Source of the DNA: Microvelia longipes
Taxonomy: Eukaryota > Arthropoda > Insecta > Hemiptera > Veliidae
Length of the DNA: 64,000 nucleotides
Assembly: GCA_018340805.1 (NCBI GenBank)
Contig: JACMZG010001908.1
Coordinates: 40,236,984-40,300,983, forward strand
Direction of reading: 5' to 3'
In this document: piece after piece, positions 32,385-44,529 of the stretch
How positions within the stretch are numbered: the stretch's first letter is position 1
How the letters are laid out: each line of letters starts with the position of its first letter
Notes under the pieces: generated by a model
Seen by the model: the letters and a program-made list of their open reading frames with translations, nothing else
What the model was told of the DNA's origin: nothing
Databases searched by the model: none
Translations under genes and position numbers: made by a program

Positions 32385-35300
32385 GCTTGCTCAGTCAGTT
32401 GCCTACATTCAAACACCATTCTTGGCTAAGTCTGTTCCTACCCTAGACAACATTCTTGGCTGTCTCTTGCCTACCCCAGACAACAGTCTAGCTTAGTCTG
32501 TGCCTACCCATATAAGCATTACTTGTTTAGTCTGTTTTGCCTATCCTCCAGACAACATTCTTGGTCTTAGTCCTGTATGAGCCTACCGGCAGACACTATT
32601 TTTTTTCTTGCTAAGTCTGTTGCCCTACCTCCAGAGGAACCAATTCTTTGGAGTAGACTTGTTGCCTACCCTAGACAAAGTCTTGCCTCAGTCTGTTGCC
32701 TACACCAAACGACAGGTCTTGCGCTTAGTCTGTTGCCCACCCTAAGAACATCACAGTATCACTTGAACGTTAGAACTGGTTGCATACCCTATATCAAACC
32801 TTATTATCTTGCCTACAGTCTGTTTGCCTACCCCAGACACCAGTCTCTTGCCATCACTCTGTTGTTTAATCCCTAGATACAACCTATTATTGGCTATAGT
32901 CTGTTTTTTGCGCTACCCCTCAGTAACAAACATCTTTGTCTTTAGTCACTGTTTGCCGTACCCAGCAAGAGCCATGCTGGGCATTATGTTGTTGCCTCAC
33001 TCCCAGACACTGAGAGCCAACTGCCTTTTGGGTCTCAGTCTGTTGTCGTATAATCTAAAAGTATACAGTGTCTGTGGCTCAGTCATGATTGCTCATACTT
33101 CCAGACGACCATATTCTTGAGCCATCTAGTTCTGTTATGCCATACCTCCAGACACAAGTTCTTAGCATAAGTCTGATTGAAATACTCAATAGACAACGAT
33201 GCTTAGGCTTGAGTTCCTGTTTTGTACCTAAATACACCTAAATCGAACAAGTCTATGCCTTCAGGCTATCTCTGTTGCCTACTACCAAACTAACAGTCTT
33301 GCTCTATGTCTTGCCATACCACTAGATCTCAACACATTCTTGTTTTAGTCTTATTGCCTACCTCCAGAAAACATTACTTGGCTAAGTCTGTGATTTCCTA
33401 CCCCAGACACCTCTAACCATTAATTGGCTTGAGTCTTGTGTGCCCTCATAATCCCAGAGAACAATTCTATTTGAGCTAGTCTGTGCGTACTCACAGACAT
33501 GCAGTCTTCATGCCATCAGTCGGGATTGCCATTATACACACCAAACGACAGTCTTGTGGGCTTTAAGTCTGATTGCGCCTACCCCAGACACCATTCTAGC
33601 TTAGGCCGTTGCCTAACCCCAGACAACATTTCTGGCTCAGTCTGTTGCTCTACCGCCAGACACTATTCTTGGCTAGATTCTGTTGCCTACCATGCAGAAC
33701 ATTCTTGGCGTCGTCTGTTGCCTGTTTATACTCAGACCATAACATGCGCTTAGTTCTGTTGCCTACCGCAGACACGCTATCTTGGCTCAGTCTTTGCCTA
33801 CCCGAAACACACTTCTTGGCTCAGCCTGTTGCCTACCCCCAGACAACCGTCTGGCTAACGTCTGTGCCTACTCCCGCAACAGTCTTGGCTAAGTCTGTTG
33901 CCTACCCCAGACAACAGGTCTTGCTCAGTTTTGTTGCAGTGACCCCAACAACAGTCTTGGCTTAGTTGTTTTGCCTACCCGAAATCACAGTTCTTGGCGT
34001 CAGTCTGTGCCGTACCTCAGACAAACAGTCTGGCCTTCAGTCTGCTATGCCATACCCCAGACAACATCTTGGCAGCAGTAACTGGTTGCAGTACTCTCGG
34101 AAATCATTCTTGGCTCAGTCTGTGCCTACACCTAATAATAAAACAGGATCTTTAGTCTCAGTAGCTATGCCTACCTCAGTTATAATAGTCTTGCGCCATC
34201 AGTCTGTTGCTGACCAAAGACAACATTGCTTGCTCAGTCTGCTTTGCCGGGTTACCAGACAATCATGCTTCGGTCATAGTCATGCTCTATCCTAGACAAC
34301 AAGTCTGTGGGACAGTCTGTTGCCCTACCCCAGACAACATTCTTGGCTCAGCTGTTGCCTACCCCAGCACAACAGTCTTGACTCAGGTCTGTTGTACACT
34401 AAAAAGCACAATTCATGTCTCACTCATGTAAGGTTTCAATCACCTAGACATCAGTCTTATGGCAGACTGTTGCAATCACCGCTAGACATCAGATCCTTGA
34501 GGCATACGGCCTTGTTGCATGCCCGAACAACATTTGTTACATTAGTCTGTACTTCTAGTTGCCTACCTAGACACTTTTTCTCTGGGCTAGTCTGTGCCTA
34601 CTCCAGCACCATTCTTGGGCACAGGTTGCTGTTTTGGCCTACACTAACAGACAGTTGTCTCAGTATCTGTTGCGCTTATCCCTAGACACCCATTCTTGTC
34701 AGGCTTAAGTTCTGTGCACCTAACCCCAGAGAACTTCTTGCTCAGTCTGTTGCCTACTGAACCCTATGGACACCATCTCCTTCGGCTTAGTCCGTTGCCC
34801 ACCCCAAAGAACATCATGCTAAGCGTGTTTGCACACTACCAGACACCATTCTGGCGTCACTCTGTGTTAACCAGACATCAGTCTCTGGCTTACTCAGTTG
34901 CCGTACCCCACTGTTTTATGACCACGCTTTGGCTCTAGTCTGTCCATTGCCTGTTGACCCTAGCACCATATCTGGGCTTAGTCTGTTTGCCTACCCCAAC
35001 AGCCCATGTCATTTTGGCTCAGTCTGTTGCCTTACACTAATACAGTCTTGTCTCAGTCCTGTTGCCGTACCCTATTGACACCATTCCTTGGCTTAGTCTG
35101 TTGTTTGCATAATACCCAAGAGCAACATTCTGGCCTCAGTCTGTGTTGCCATTCCCCTTGACGACCTACCATCTTGGCTTAGGTCCGTTGCCCACGCCCA
35201 AAAGACACATCCATGGCTAATGTCTGTTGCCTACCCAGACTCCATCTTGCGCTACACTCTGTTGTTTAACCTAGACATCAGTCATTGGCTTAGTCTGGTT

Positions 35301-38300
35301 GCCGACTCACTCAAGAACCAACATTTTTGGCTTAGTCGTTGCTGAGCCTAAGACAGCACGCATCATGAGAGCTTAAGTCTGTTGCGTACCTCAGAGCACT
35401 ACATATCTTGGCACTCAGTCTGTTGCCTTACAGAATTACAGTACACATTGTCTCAGTCTGGTTGCCGTCCCAGACACAATCTAACATGGACATTAGTGCT
35501 GTGCTTACCCAGAACACAGTCTTGGACTAAGTATGATGCCTACCAACTGCTCAACAGTCATTGTGAACTCATGTCTGTTGCCCTACCGGCGCCAGACACC
35601 ATTCTTGGCTTAGGTTATCGCGTATGCCAAAGACCCACTTAAGACAGACAGATAGGACTAAGTCTGTCGGCATAAACCGGACAATCGTACCTTGGCTCAG
35701 TCTGTTGCCTACAACCAAAACGACAGTCTAGCCTCAGTCTAGTTGCATTCACCAAACGACAGTCTTGCTTAGTCTGTTGCCTACCCTAGACACCATTCTT
35801 GCCGTCTTAGCTATTGCCTACACCCAGACGGACAGTTCTTGGCTAAGTCTGTTGCCTACCCTGCCAGACAGCCATTCGCTTGGCATTAGTCTGTTCCTTT
35901 ACCTCCATCCAGATGAACATTCTGGCTAGTCCTGTTGCGTTACCGAGCAGACGAAGCAGTCTTGCCTCAAGTCTGGTTGCCGTACAACGCGACACGACTA
36001 GTACTCTGGCTAGTAAGGCGTGTTCCTACCCCGAGACACATTTTTAGCTTAGTTCTGTTGCCTACCCCACGACAACATTCTTGGTCTCAGTCGGTGACCC
36101 TAGGAACACACCATTCTGGCCCTCCAGTCTGTTGCCATTACCAACACACTTCCTATCCAACTCTGTTGCCTACCCAGACCAACCAGTCTTCGGCTAATTG
36201 GTGGTTGCCTACGCCAGCACAACCTAGTCTTGGCTTAAGTCTGTTTGCCCTAGCCCGAAACACGCAATTCTGCTTAGTCTGTTTCCATAACACGACTCCA
36301 AGACCACCATTTCAACTATGGCTATTAGTCTGCTAGCCTATCCCTAGACTCATTCTTGGCTGCAAGTCTGTTGCCTACCTCCGACAACATTCTGGCTTAG
36401 TCTGTTTTGCCTAACCCTAACACCTATCTTGGCTCAGTCTGTCCCGGTACCTAGCGAAAGCACACTCTTGGCTCAGCCTGATTGCCTACCTCCAGACATA
36501 ACCAGTCTTGGCTAATCTGGTTCCGTACTCCCGCAACAGTCCTTAGGCCAGGCTCGTTGCCTACCCCAGACAACAGTCTTGGCTAGGAGTTTGTGTACCT
36601 ACACGTACCAGCACAGAGCAGTCTGGCTTTAGTCTGTTGCCTACCGAACACAGGTTCTTTGGCTCAGTCTGTTGCCTACCTCAAGACAACAGTCTTGCCA
36701 GTCTGTTGCCTCCCCTAGATAACATTCTTGGCACAGTCTGTTTCGCCTACCCCCTCAAGACATCATTCTTGGCTCCAGTCTGTGCCTCCTACTATAACAA
36801 ACAGTCTTAGGAGCGCAGTCTGTTACCCGTACCCATACAACATTCTTGGCCTCAGTTGTGGCCTACCCTCCAGTATCAAGCAGTCTTGGCTCAGTCTGTT
36901 GTCGCGATACCCCAGACAACATCCCTTAGCCAGCGTCTAGTGCCTAGCATCCTAGACAACATACTTTGTGGGCATGTTACTGTTGCCCGATACCGCCAGA
37001 CAAACATTCTTTTGGCTCAGTCTGTTGCTCTACCTACCCACTAGACAACAGTCTTGGCTCAGTCTGTTGCCTACCCCAGACAACATTCTTTGGCCACAGT
37101 CCCCTGTTGCCATATCCCCGACATCATTCTTGGCTCAGCTGTTGCGTACCCTGACAACAGTCTTTGGGGCAGTCTTTGCACACCAGCACACATCTATCTT
37201 GGCACAAGTCCATGTTGCCTACCCAAGACAATCAAAGTCTTGCTCAGTCTGTGCCTACCCAAGAAACATTCTGGCACAGTCCTGTGTGCTACCCTAGCTT
37301 CAGTTCTTCGGCTTAGTCTGTTGCCTACCCAAGATACATAAGTCTTGGCTTAGACTTGTTGCCTACCCTAGACCACCACTCTTGCTCAGTCTGTGCCTAT
37401 ACCCAAACGACAGTCTTGGCTCAGTCTGTTGCCTACCCTAGACAACCATTCTTGGCTAGCTGTTGCCTATACCCCAAGCACAACAAGTTCCTTGGCTCAG
37501 TCTGTTGCCTACCCTGAAACACCAATCTTGGCTTAGTCGTTGCCCACTCCCAAAGAACATCATGGCGTAAGTCTGTTGCCTAGCCCAGACACCATGTCTT
37601 GGCTCACTCGTTGTTTAACCATCTAGACATCAGTCTTGGCTATGTCTTTGCCTCCCAGACAACATTTTTGGCTTAGTCTGTTGCTACCTAACACCATTTG
37701 GGCTTAGTCGTTGCCTACCCCAGACAATACCATTCTTGGCTCGTCTGTTGCCTACACTAAAGACAGTCCTTGTCTCAAGTCTGTTGCTAACCGCCACGAC
37801 ACCATTTCTTGGCTAGGTCTGTTGCCTCGCCAGACGAACAGTTCCTTGGCGTAGTCTGTTGCCTCCCCTGAAACGTCTGGCTCAGTCTGTGCCTTACCCA
37901 GACACCATTCTTGGCCCTTAGCTGTTGCCCTACCCTAGAGACAACAGTCATTGGCTAATCTGTTGCCTACCCGTGACAACATCTTGGCTCAGCTGTTGCC
38001 TACACAAGACGACAGTCTAGCCTTAGTTGTTGCTACACCAAACGACAGTCTTGGCTCAGTCTTGTTGCCATACCCAGACACCGTTTTGTCTTAGTCTATT
38101 GCTACCACAGTATCCAACATTCTTCGCTAAGTGATTGCGCGTACCCCAGACCATTCTTGGCTTAGTCTGTTGCCTACCCCAGACAACATTCTTGGCTTAG
38201 TCTGTTGCCTACCCCAGACACCATTCTTGCCTCAGTCTGTTGCCTACAAACCAAACGCCGTCTTGGCTGAGTCTGTTCCTACCCCAGACACCATTCTTGG

Positions 38301-38655
38301 CTTAGTCTGTTGCCTACCCCAGACAACATTCTTGGCTAGTCTGTTGGCCTACGCCTAGACACCATTCTTGGCTCAGTCTGTTGCCTACCCCAACACACTC
38401 TATGCTCTAACCTGTGTACCCCAGACAACAGTCCTTGGCATAAGTTTGTTGGCCTAGCCCAGACAACAGTCTTGGCCTTAGTCTGTTGCTACCCGAAACA
38501 CAGTTCTTGGCTGCAGTCTGTTGCTACCCAGACAACAGTCTTTGCACAGTCCCTGTGTGCTCTACCCTAGATTCTTCTTGGCTCAGTCTGTTGCCTACCC
38601 TAGACACAGTCTTGGGGCAGTCGTTGCCTACCCCAGACAACATTTTGCTCATAAT
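32385..38655. repeat. 35-bp tandem satellite, about 6.3 kb
   Basis: The period is 35 bp, seen cleanly at 38161-38196: CTTGGCTYAGTCTGTTGCC then TACCCCAGACAMCATT. GTCTG...CAGAC within each unit can form a 5-bp stem. There would be about 180 units. Units at 38100-38400 are nearly clean, while most of 32400-37000 carries scattered one-base insertions and deletions, typical of an unpolished long-read consensus. The unit is open in all three plus frames, which explains the many frames here; none is a gene. Confidence 0.97.
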
Positions 38656-39405
38656 CTGTATTGCTTAGGACTCTTTTCGCTGTCTTTGAAGGTAACTGCA
38701 TACGTATCATTCTCACGGTAACCCATACATGGACTTACCTCGCTGACCGCTTGCTTTTGCCGAGTACGCACTGACTAAGTGTCCTTAAATTTTTATGATA
38801 CAAACAAAAATCAATGTGTATACTTATCGTTTAAAACGAAATGGGTAGTGTTTTATTTTAAACTTCATTATGGTAATGGTTATCACTGTACTAAAATGTC
38901 AACTCAGATTGGTTCATTTCAATTCTGCTACGATTTTAAAAAACGTACACAAGTCATTCAATTAATATTTGTGAAACTAAAGCTCGATAGTAAAAAATAT
39001 GAACTGCCCCACCATTGGTGTCTTAATACTAGTTATTTATGCGTGCCAAATCTCACATCCCATCAACATCATTTTTACGCGTTTTAATGATTTCTAAAGT
39101 TTTGCTATTCACCATTGCGGGTTAATGACGTCATAAAAAGTAAATATATTCGAATCCCCACTATAACGGAGCCAACCAATTTTGTACAAAAATTTCATCA
39201 TCTCCCTAAGCCATAAATACAAACTCGGTGCTATCGATGGAATTACAGACTACACACACACTCACACAAATACAGACAAAACACTTTTCAAGACCACTCA
39301 GGAGGCCGTTAAAATCGCCTGCAAAGCGGATAATTTCGTTTCATCTAGTTTCCGGATTTTTTGCAAACACAATCATTCCTATATACCTATGGTATAAATG
39401 AGGAA
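38656..39405 (-). repeat. Family A copy flanking the 35-bp satellite
   Basis: On the minus strand from 39405: terminal hairpin region, ATTTTTTGCAAACACAATCA partner, TGTGTGAGTGTGTGTG, TGACGTCA at 39126, AAAAACGTACACAAGTC partner, a decayed 5S-like block (38708-38755: ATGTATGGGTTACCGTGAG), then GACAGCGAAAAGAGTCC just before the satellite. So the array begins exactly at the family's internal unit. Confidence 0.75.
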
Positions 39406-39593
39406 AGTAACTTATTAAATATAGATAACATAATACTTATTATATATTGAATTTGCATGGTTATTTGTATTTTTAAATAAACACATTTATTATTACTTAA
39501 CAAGGCAAAATAAAGGTTTGAAAAGAAAATGTCTTTGTCTGTCAGTTAGTGAAAAAATTTCAATATATTGATATATATATATATTATATATAC

Positions 39594-39632
<39 letters not shown>

Positions 39633-39896
39633 TGATTAACAAATCCCTGCTTCTTAAAAATCAACCTCATAAGCTCATTTTTCCTTAGAATTTTTTAAAA
39701 ATTTTTTTGTTATATCTATTATGTATATTGACGGAACTAGGCAATTTTTTTATAGTTTCGCCGTTATCACGGTCCAACAAACCTCTATTGAAATTGACTA
39801 AGGCTTTGAAAAGAATGCCAAAAAGCTATGCAGTGCCCTCAAGAAATAGCCAAATCTTAAAAGATTATAAACACCTTCAATCTTTAAGGAGGCTAC
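39406..39896. other. AT-rich DNA with (AT)n tract
   Basis: An (AT)n microsatellite occupies 39568-39630. The plus frame 39707-39907 has no recognisable domain. Confidence 0.5.
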
Positions 39897-40076
39897 CTGG
39901 AAGATAGTTTGGCAGTTTTAGACCACCCTTATAATATTCTAAACTGTCACAACACACCATGACATAGTTTTCTAATGGGATTATCCCTTTACCCTGTACT
40001 TGGTCCTTTGTACTTGATTTGGCTAGATAGACCTCACATCTGGATTCATGACTAAAATCATAGAATTTAATTTTAA
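39897..40076 (-). CDS. Candidate 180-bp exon, product unknown
   Basis: The minus strand is open through this block and encodes KIKFYDFSHESRCEVYLAKS, then STKDQVQGKGIIPLENYVMV, then CCDSLEYYKGGLKLPNYLP. Composition is less AT-biased than chance frames here. It is preceded by an acceptor-like TTTTTGTTTTAG and followed by a donor-like CCAG/GTAGCC, giving matching phases at both ends. I do not recognise a family. It could be an exon of a host gene or a transposon relic; it abuts a family C repeat. Confidence 0.2.
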
Positions 40077-40084
40077 CTAAAACA

Positions 40085-40345
40085 AAAATATGGGCCTTTG
40101 GCCAAAAGCTACTTCGCACCATGGTCGCTCCGCAGCGTCCTTTCTTCGGGCTACTTCGCGGCCCGGGGGCCTTCCTGTAGCCGCTTCGTGGCTTTACTGT
40201 TATTGTTTTGTATTATTTGTTGTTGAATTATTATTTCTTCTTGTGTGGCATTTTACCTTGTATCTTGCGAATTTTCATTGCCGCGCCTTCAGGCCCGCAT
40301 CTCGGGTTGTAAAGCCCGCTAAGCCCCGTCGGGGCAATATACAGA
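40085..40345 (-). repeat. Family C copy, minus orientation
   Basis: GC-rich palindromic runs (GGCCTTTGGCC, GCGGCCCGGGGGCC, GCCGCTTCGTGGC), then TATTATTTGTTGTTGAATTA, GTGTGGCATTTTACC, GCGAATTTTCATTGCCG and CCCCGTCGGGGC. Reverse-oriented relative to 19490-19975 and 57700-57995. Confidence 0.7.
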
Positions 40346-40476
40346 TCTTTCAGTACCATTTGGTAAAATATTTTGATCTACTAATTTGTTAACCTAAATA
40401 TTGCATGCTCTTCTTCATCTAGTACAAAGAATTGACATAAACTTAAGTATTAACATGAGCATAAATGGAGCCCATC

Positions 40477-40700
40477 TTAAAAGAACGAAAGAATAGAAAG
40501 TCTCTCTACAGTTTAAGATATTTATTAACAATAAATAAGAGCTCTTTCGACCTAACAAGGGGTCATCATCAGTGCCTATTAAACAAAACTGTTTGTTTTA
40601 TAGGCACTGGTAATGACCTCTTGTTAGGTCGAAAGCGCTCTGCTTTATTGTATTAAATATCTTAAACTGTGGAGACCCTTTCTATTCTTTCGTTCTTTTA
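40477..40700. repeat. Foldback with two hammerhead-like motifs
   Basis: Arms meet almost without a loop (GTGCCTATTAAACAAA-ACTG-TTTGTTTTATAGGCAC). The left arm (minus strand, 40545-40572) has CTGATGA-T-GACC-CCTTGTTA-GGTC-GAAA. The right arm (40607-40634) has CTGGTAA-T-GACCT-CTTGTT-AGGTC-GAAA. The plus frame 40465-40656 is spurious. Confidence 0.9.
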
Positions 40701-41060
40701 AGTTTTAACAAATCAATAGGACCCTATGATTAGGGCAGGAAAAAGGTCATATCGTATTTTGATTTTTTTTACCAAATGCAACTAATCTAAACTAATTTTT
40801 AACTCATTTAATTTTTTTTCTTATTCAAATTCATTTCCAGCACCATCAAAAACATAAAGATCAACTGTAAAATTCCAGGTGCCTGAATTTTTTGTCAAAA
40901 TGATGTATAATAAAAGAAACCTTCGTTTTATTCAAAGGTGATGACGTCATAATTAAGTTATTTGTTAATTGCGCAACTCCGGGAAGGTCCGATTGAGCTG
41001 AAACTAGTCCTAATTAATAAAGTTTTTGTTTCACGATTAAGTTTGAAGAACATCCACATA
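40701..41060. other. AT-rich DNA with a TGACGTCA module
   Basis: TGACGTCA at 40942 sits in AAGGTGATGACGTCATAATT, followed by GGTCCGATTGAGCTGAAACT, which resembles the middle module of families A and E. The boundaries are not clear. Confidence 0.4.
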
Positions 41061-41362
41061 ATTGCACAAATAGTATAAACTATAGGTTTTAGTTCTACAA
41101 ATATTAGAGAGACACAATTATTTATTTATAAATTGCTAGATATTTCGACTAGCTCTGTAGTCATCCTCAGGCATTATCTCAAAATGATTTTAAGTTTAAC
41201 AGCCAAATGCTGTTTAAGGCTGAAAAACTTAAAAACATTTTGTGATAATGCCTGAAGATGACTACAAAGCTAGTCGAAATATATAGCAATTTTTATATAA
41301 ATAATTGTGTATCTCTAATATTTGTAGAACTAAACCCTATAGTTTATACTATTGGTGCAATA
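41061..41362. repeat. Long foldback with hammerhead-like motifs
   Basis: Arms 41061-41206 and 41226-41362 pair with scattered mismatches. The left motif (minus, 41143-41170) is CTGAGGA-T-GACTA-CAGAGC-TAGTC-GAAA; the right (41252-41279) is CTGAAGA-T-GACTA-CAAAGC-TAGTC-GAAA. The N position differs between arms while the rest is kept. Confidence 0.9.
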
Positions 41363-41364
41363 AT

Positions 41365-41690
41365 GAGTCCCAATTACATTCAAGATCATATGAGTCCCAA
41401 TCGTTTTAGACTGCCGATGACCTTAAGAAGCCATTTCGACGTACGTCCACTTTGCGGGCCTCTTAAGACTGAGTTAAGGATAAAATAAATAAATTGTTAT
41501 CTGCTTTTCTCAAATTGTTGTGTTTTATTTTGTATTATAGCGATCTACTAAATAAGTTATTGTAATTTTATACTGTTTATTTCATTATATTATTAGTCGA
41601 TCTTTTATGTTTCAAAATTCAACCAATAGAGCTTCTCTAGTAATAATATCTCTTTGGGTATACAGAACTAATTATCTTGATCTCCATCCA
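41365..41690 (+). repeat. Family D copy
   Basis: GACTGAGTTAAGGATAAAAT, TACTGTTTATTTCATTATAT, ATGTTTCAAAATTCAACCAA, AGCTTCTCTAGTAATAATAT, as in 42970-43320 and 57610-57680. Confidence 0.7.
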
Positions 41691-42176
41691 ATGGGGATAA
41701 TTTAAAGTTTTAAATATAATTTTTGTAGTTGACTATTATCCTCTTAGCATAATATTTTTAATATACTGTTTGAAATAATAACAACTCTACGGAACACATT
41801 TATGAAACTAAACCCGTGTTTCTTCTCACGGGAGATAAGCAATTCACGCTGCGTACTCGGGGATGTCATATTATACAAATTTCAAAACATAAAAAATAAA
41901 AGAATTTCAAATTTCAAATAAAGAGTCATCAAAATATATATGTTTATGTAAAAATTCTGTTATAACAACATAGGCTTCCACGATGGTATTCAAGTTTAAG
42001 TGTGGATTGTAATAGAAATAATGTCTTTAAGTGAGTGTTTCCCCTCCCTCTCCAAATTTTAGCGAATTTTCGAAGAAAAAATGAGCTTATGAGGTTGGGG
42101 CATGGAGGGAGAGACTGGGGGAAAGTGGGTTTTTTGGAAGGGGGACTCCCTGATCAAGAATATATATTTGTTGAGG
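41691..42176. other. AT-rich DNA, nothing recognised
   Basis: No supported feature. A G-rich stretch (GGGGCATGGAGGGAGAGAC) lies near 42097. Confidence 0.4.
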
Positions 42177-42259
42177 AATATTATATATATATACTATATA
42201 TATAATATATATATTAATAATATATATTATATATTAATAATGATAATATTATATATATA

Positions 42260-42298
<39 letters not shown>

Positions 42299-42341
42299 TA
42301 TATATATATCTATATATATTATATATATATATATATATATA
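42177..42341. repeat. (AT)n microsatellite
   Basis: About 165 bp of imperfect AT repeats joined to the 5' end of a family E copy. The frame 42102-42410 is an artefact of it. Confidence 0.95.
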
Positions 42342-42850
42342 TCTTTGTATGCATGTATGTATGTATGCACGAGATTTTTGTGTCCTAGACTTTTCTATGG
42401 GACACAATAACTTTCAAACGCTTTCTCGGATCAAAATGAAACTTAGTACAAAATCAACCTTGTTAATGTCTCCGAACTCTATGTTTATGAAATATATGTG
42501 ACGTCATTACATGTGACGTCATTAAACATTTAAAAAAAATCACATATCTTCATATAGTGTTTAGATTAGGCTGAAATTTTTTACACATACACAACTATGT
42601 ATGGTTCACAAAAATGCATAAACAACATACATACATAAGTTTCATTTTATTATCAGAATCAATTCTGGTTTTATTGATTGACATATTATGTCAATCAACT
42701 TATGTATATACCACTTATATAAAACAGTAATACAACGAACTGTTAAAGTACAACAACAATGTGACCGCAAAGCGGCCCCACTGCGCTGAGGCCGCGGAAC
42801 GGCTAAGAGGCCCAAGGCCTCTTGGTTAGTTTTTTGGCATGTTTTAATTT
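42342..42850 (+). repeat. Family E copy with GC-palindromic tail
   Basis: TTCTATGGGACACAATAACT, CGGATCAAAATGAAACTTAG, two TGACGTCA sites (42499, 42514), GTTTAGATTAGGCTGAAATT, CAACTATGTATGGTTCAC. Then a GC-rich tail with ACCGCAAAGCGGCC, GAGGCCGCGGAACGGC and GGCCCAAGGCC. The reverse copy is at 22190-22490. Confidence 0.7.
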
Positions 42851-42969
42851 TAGATGTGCAAGCATCTTTCACCAATCATCTAATTCGTATTTCTAGTAAC
42901 GATTTATTACCATTAATTGACAATAATAACCTCAATAACAACCTAGTCTTCCTTTACATACTCAATTAT

Positions 42970-43320
42970 TAGCATAAATATGTATACTAGAGGCATAGCC
43001 TATTTTAATTTATTTAGAAACCTGCAACATTATTTTAGAGCTCTCAGGGGCTCTGTGCTACCTCATTGAAACCTTCTTTATGAGTAAGTTAAGGGTAAAA
43101 TTAATCAATTGTTTTCAGCTTCCCGCACATTATTTGTATTCTAAGCGTTCTACGATAAAAGTTAGTGTAATTAGTAAGTTAGTTAAGTTAGTGTAAGTTA
43201 GTTTGTTCTGTTTATTTGATTATATTAATGGTCGGTGGTCAGGTTACTTTTTCGATGTTTCAAAATTCAACCTATAGGGCCTCTTCTAGTAATAAACTCT
43301 CTATGTTTAAAAGAATGTCT
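42970..43320 (+). repeat. Family D copy
   Basis: TGAGTAAGTTAAGGG, TTTCAGCTTCCCGCACATTA, an AGTTAGTGTAAGTTAGT slippage tract, TCTGTTTATTTGATTATATT, ATGTTTCAAAATTCAACCTA, CCTCTTCTAGTAATAAACTC. Confidence 0.75.
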
Positions 43321-43419
43321 TTCCGAGTTATTGCTGGTTTTTTTTTTGGTTGAAGGTGGTTAATTTGGTCGGTAGTGATAATTTTTGGTTAATATTTAGT
43401 GTTGTCGACGAACAATACG

Positions 43420-43790
43420 GTATAGAGTACCTCAGAACTTTCCTGGCCTTATCTGCTTCTCTACGCTCATTTCAACAATTTCGGACTCGCTTCGCTTTCC
43501 TAAGAATCTTCCTATTATATCTTCAGACTTGCTTTGCTTGTCCTGAGACGGGAGATAACAGTTTTATCCACCCAACCACGTTTGATGCTGCTCCACAAAA
43601 TCAAAGCGACCAAATCCGTGCCTATCTATATCAGTCATATTAAAATAAAACGTTTTATTCTTGAATATTGTATGAAGAAACATACTCATGCCAAATTTGA
43701 ACTAGTTTTTCAATTTTTAGTGATTTTTTAAAAAAACGTACACAATTCATTTCAACTAATGCTAATAATAAGAAATAGGTCTTTTTGTGC
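43420..43790 (-). repeat. Family A 3' half
   Basis: GAGTACCTCAGAACTTTCCT, CGGACTCGCTTCGCT, GACTTGCTTTGCTTGTCC, a partly deleted 5S-like block (minus GCAGCATCAAACGTGGTTGG), ACTCATGCCAAATTTGAACT, AAAACGTACACAATTCATTT. The frames inside are spurious. Confidence 0.7.
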
Positions 43791-44529
43791 GAATTTCAAC
43801 AGAAGAGACCCTAGAAACCTCTAAATATAATTTATAATGCTACGTACTCCTTTATTGGCGTGTATGTTGAATTTGTCAATATGGATGTTGGTTGTAATTG
43901 GCTATAGTAATTTAGGTTTAGTCGACCCAAATTATCTTAGGCGACATAAAGACACAAGCATTGTTTCCAAATATCCAACTCTTCTGGTTGTTATTACTGT
44001 CGGTAGATTTTGTTGATAAGAAAATAAGATATTGTCAATGTTAGATGTGTATCACAGACTTCTTCCTTATTCTTCCTTTTCTTTTTAGTCTTCTTTATTA
44101 TATATTATATTTTCGTGATACGTGCTCTTCTGGTTTTTTTCTACATTTTTTCCAAGAAGAATATACAAATAATATGTTTATGATAACGAATAAAGTAAAA
44201 CGACAAAATATAAATAAAAACCTAATAAATATGAGAGGTATAAAGAAAAACGCAATGGTTGAAGTTAAACATTTCTTATATTTTTATTTCATTTCCGGCT
44301 TTTTCATATTTATTTACAGTCACTTTTTAATATTCTCAAAGTATCACGCGAACATAAACCTTTTAATGTGTACACGTAAGCGATTAATTAAGTTGCTCCT
44401 AAAAGTGAGTATTTTTTTAGTTTGTTTACTTCTAGAATAACGCAATAAGACTAATCTATACATACAAGTATGGGTTTACGTTTAATTATTAATATATCAA
44501 AACTGCTTTATGTATTATTATTGTTAACT
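43791..44529. other. AT-rich DNA, 131-codon frame not supported
   Basis: The plus frame 44045-44440 is the longest in this stretch but is rich in F, Y, L, I and K as expected from AT-rich DNA. It has no recognisable domain and no conserved neighbour. Left uncalled. Confidence 0.4.

Noticed and set aside
32577..38721. About 25 open reading frames of 60-133 codons rich in LPTPDN-like repeats
   Set aside because: They are readings of the 35-bp satellite, which is stop-free in all three plus frames when intact. Indels set their ends.
41061..41362. Attenuator or terminator-type stem-loop
   Set aside because: The arms are about 140 bp with transposon-like features in a eukaryotic context; a foldback element explains it better.
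44045..44440. 131-codon open frame
   Set aside because: Composition is that expected from AT-rich DNA and there is no recognisable domain or supporting context.
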